Shown piece after piece: positions 5,933 through 8,149 of a stretch of 8,149 nt of DNA (position 1 is its first letter; the number at the start of each line of letters is the position of its first letter). The notes beneath the pieces were generated by a model. That model ran no database searches. It saw nothing but the letters and a program-made list of their open reading frames with translations, and was not told the DNA's origin. Origin of the DNA: Prevotellaceae bacterium (lineage in GTDB: Bacteria; Bacteroidota; Bacteroidia; Bacteroidales; UBA932); contig JAIRUB010000196.1 in the NCBI GenBank assembly GCA_031254635.1, forward strand, positions 1 through 8,149, in the 5' to 3' direction. Made by a program: the position numbers and the translations under genes.

Positions 5933-7918
5933 ATGAATAATCTTCCGCTTTGGAAAAACGACCCCTGGCTTGAACCTTTTAAACAGGTAATTTTTCGCAG
6001 ACACGAACAAGCCTTGATTCGTAGGCAGGAATTGGCCTATGGGCATAAAAAAATGTCCGATACAGTCAATGGGCATTTATACTATGGCCTACATCCTACT
6101 GCCGGAGGATGGGTGTTTCGCGAGTGGGCGCCCAATGCTACCGCTATCTATATCGTTGGTGAATGTAACAACTGGGAAAAGTTGCAGGACTATGCACTGC
6201 AAGCTATAGGTAAGGGCAATTGGGAAATTCATTTACCGGCCGGCGCTTTTCATCATTTATCGCTTTATAAATTATTGGTGGAGTGGGAAGGTGGTTGCGG
6301 CCTGCGTATCCCCGCCTACGCAAACCGAACGGTGCAGGATGAAACAACGAAACTTTTCTCAGCGCAGGTTTGGGCTCCACCGAAAAAATATAGATGGAAA
6401 AACACCGCTCCTCAAAGAGTAAACTATCCACTTATTTATGAGGCGCATATTGGGATGAGTGGAGAGGAGGAGCGGGTGGCAACTTATACGGAATTTCGTA
6501 AAAATGTGTTGCCGCGGATTGTCAGTCTTGGTTATAATATGATTCAACTGATGGCTATTCAGGAGCATCCTTACTACGGTTCCTTCGGCTATCAGGTGTC
6601 GAGTTTTTTTGCCGCCTCTTCGCGTTTCGGTACGCCCGACGAGTTGAAACAGTTGATTGACGAGGCCCACGGTTACGGTATAGCTGTGATTTTAGATATT
6701 GTACATTCGCATGCCGTGCGGAACGAAGAAGAAGGACTGAGCCGTTTCGATGGTACCTATAGTCAGTATTTTCATGATGGGGAACGAGGAGAACACCGCC
6801 TGTGGAATTCACGTTGTTTCAATTATGGCCGTTCCGAAGTATTGCATTTTCTTTTGTCGAATTGCAAATATTGGATGGAAGAATATCGTTTCGATGGTTT
6901 TCGCTTCGACGGCGTAACCAGCATGATTTATTTCGACCACGGGCTTGGTCGCAGTTTTACCGATTACAGTATGTATTTCGATGGCGGACAAGATGAGGAA
7001 GCGCTCACTTACCTGAGTTTAGCCAACACACTCATCCATGAAATAAATCCCCAAGCGGTAAGCATCGCTGAAGAAGTGAGTGGAATGCCCGGATTAGCCG
7101 CTCCCATTGCCGACGGAGGAACAGGTTTCGATTTTCGTATGAGCATGGGCGTGGCCGACTATTGGATAAAAATTATCAAGGAACAAAAAGACGAAGAGTG
7201 GAATATAGGCGAACTGTTTTATGAATTAACCAATAAACGCGCCGATGAACATACTATCAGCTATGCCGAGTGCCACGATCAGGCAATGGTGGGCGACAAA
7301 ACCATTGTCTTCCGTTTGATGGATAAGGAGATGTACACCGACATGAGTGTGTTGCACCCGAATTTAATCGTAGAACGCGGCATGGCCTTGCATAAGATGA
7401 TTCGCTTGCTCTCGCTCAGCACAGCCGGCGACGGTTATCTGAATTTTATGGGCAATGAATTCGGCCATCCCGAGTGGATTGATTTTCCACGCGAAGGGAA
7501 TAACTGGAGCCATCAATATGCGCGCCGCCAGTGGCACTTGGTTGATGACAAGACGCTGCGTTACCAATACCTCTGGGCTTTCGACAAGGCTATGATTGCG
7601 CTGGCGCGAAAAGAACAAATTCTTGCACAGCGGCCTCAACTGCTTTTACAGCACATTGCCGACCAGGTGTTGGCCTTCAAACGAGGTAATTTACTGTTTA
7701 TTTTTAATTTTCATCCCGAAAAGTCATATACCGATTATCGTATTGAAATAGCCTCCGGAAAGTACCTCACCGAGTTGGACAGCGATGCTGCCGTATTCAA
7801 CGGATTCGCGCGTGTGGACAGCGATGTAGCGCATTTTACTATCAACAAAAAAGAAAAAAATTATTTACAATTATATCTCCCAAATCGAACAGTACAGGTG
7901 TTGAGACATTACTTTTGA
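5933..7918 (+). CDS. 1,4-alpha-glucan (glycogen) branching enzyme, GH13_8 type
   Basis: A 661-residue cytoplasmic enzyme that cuts alpha-1,4 glucan chains and rejoins them as alpha-1,6 branches during glycogen synthesis. An N-terminal KNDPWLEP segment (8-15) leads to a CBM48 domain (about 45-145, with GWVFREWAPNAT at 59-70). The GH13 barrel follows with all four conserved regions: DIVHSH (D255, H260); DGFRFDG (R324 and nucleophile D326); IAEEVSGMPG (acid/base E380); AECHDQAMVGDKT (H448, D449). NFMGNEFGHPEW (504-515) and the C-terminal LLFIFNFHPEKSYTDYR (587-603) are hallmarks of the eukaryote-like GH13_8 branching enzymes rather than the common bacterial GH13_9 GlgB. The start is kept at 5933 because the N-terminal segment is conserved and the next Met is residue 41. 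No other glycogen genes are visible. A short gap of 12 nt separates it from the next gene. Confidence 0.95.
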   Translation: MNNLPLWKNDPWLEPFKQVIFRRHEQALIRRQELAYGHKKMSDTVNGHLYYGLHPTAGGWVFREWAPNATAIYIVGECNNWEKLQDYALQAIGKGNWEIHLPAGAFHHLSLYKLLVEWEGGCGLRIPAYANRTVQDETTKLFSAQVWAPPKKYRWKNTAPQRVNYPLIYEAHIGMSGEEERVATYTEFRKNVLPRIVSLGYNMIQLMAIQEHPYYGSFGYQVSSFFAASSRFGTPDELKQLIDEAHGYGIAVILDIVHSHAVRNEEEGLSRFDGTYSQYFHDGERGEHRLWNSRCFNYGRSEVLHFLLSNCKYWMEEYRFDGFRFDGVTSMIYFDHGLGRSFTDYSMYFDGGQDEEALTYLSLANTLIHEINPQAVSIAEEVSGMPGLAAPIADGGTGFDFRMSMGVADYWIKIIKEQKDEEWNIGELFYELTNKRADEHTISYAECHDQAMVGDKTIVFRLMDKEMYTDMSVLHPNLIVERGMALHKMIRLLSLSTAGDGYLNFMGNEFGHPEWIDFPREGNNWSHQYARRQWHLVDDKTLRYQYLWAFDKAMIALARKEQILAQRPQLLLQHIADQVLAFKRGNLLFIFNFHPEKSYTDYRIEIASGKYLTELDSDAAVFNGFARVDSDVAHFTINKKEKNYLQLYLPNRTVQVLRHYF

Positions 7919-7930
7919 GTCTAAATTTAT

Positions 7931-8149
7931 ATGAAAAATGTAAAACTTATTTTTATTACAGTAATATTACTATTCTGTCTGTCGTGTACTGAAAAATATG
8001 CTGAAGAACAACCTCAAACTAAAGTCCTACAGCTAAATGATGAACAAATGGCTGTTTTAAGATCTATGAGGAACGACAACAATGAGGTAAGCCAAGACGA
8101 AGTACTAGCTTATGTTAATGATGTAATTACCGTATTGGATGGAGAAGTT
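7931..8149 (+). CDS. Probable lipoprotein, N-terminal part (runs off the window)
   Basis: The first 73 codons of a gene that continues past the window edge. MKNVKLIFITVILLFCLSC has a short basic n-region, a hydrophobic core and a Cys at 19 preceded by LS, fitting a Bacteroidota lipoprotein signal peptide (signal peptidase II) although the -3 residue is Cys. The mature part is acidic and polar, with LNDEQMAVLRSMRNDNNEVS then a helix DEVLAYVNDVITVL. This is the pattern of a propeptide-like segment seen before some C10 (streptopain-like) cysteine proteases of this phylum, but the match is too short to name. It begins 12 nt after glgB with no clear promoter of its own, and its A/T content is higher than that of glgB. 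Confidence 0.65.
   Translation, partial: MKNVKLIFITVILLFCLSCTEKYAEEQPQTKVLQLNDEQMAVLRSMRNDNNEVSQDEVLAYVNDVITVLDGEV

Overview
The window looks like chromosomal DNA from a member of the Bacteroidota, most likely the order Bacteroidales. Reasons: (i) -7 promoter boxes of the TAnnTTTG type characteristic of this phylum lie just upstream of four genes; (ii) A/T-rich leaders lack Shine-Dalgarno sequences; (iii) the genes include a membrane-anchored OmpH/Skp-like protein, a POT transporter of the type I associate with Bacteroidota, and a branching enzyme of the eukaryote-like GH13_8 type. I cannot assign a genus.

Layout. Bases 1-146 are A/T-rich with no supported gene. On the minus strand, a lipid A late acyltransferase (767-1639) is followed 20 nt downstream by an OmpH/Skp-like periplasmic chaperone (147-746), a small envelope-biogenesis unit. 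A compact divergent promoter region (1661-1698) separates it from a plus-strand POT/PTR2 peptide transporter (1728-3257). A strong intrinsic terminator follows, and the promoter of the next unit is built into its right arm. That unit is an OPT-family oligopeptide transporter (3387-5408), coupled by a 4-nt ATGA overlap to a small PqqD-like protein (5405-5731). A 201-nt gap then holds degenerate 7-nt repeats followed by A[C/T]TTT units every 9 nt that run into a -7 box. That box is only 4 nt from the start codon of the glycogen branching enzyme gene glgB (5933-7918). The window ends in the first 73 codons of a probable lipoprotein (7931-8149).

How the genes fit together. Two unrelated peptide-uptake systems (POT for di/tripeptides, OPT for oligopeptides) side by side suggest a peptide-using lifestyle, and glgB indicates glycogen storage. 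The minus-strand pair serves the outer membrane. No mobile element, phage, CRISPR array, tRNA or rRNA was seen. Most of the region is ordinary core chromosome. The least explained points are the translational coupling of OPT to a PqqD/RRE-fold protein with no visible RiPP gene, the patterned non-coding DNA before glgB, and an apparently leaderless glgB transcript.
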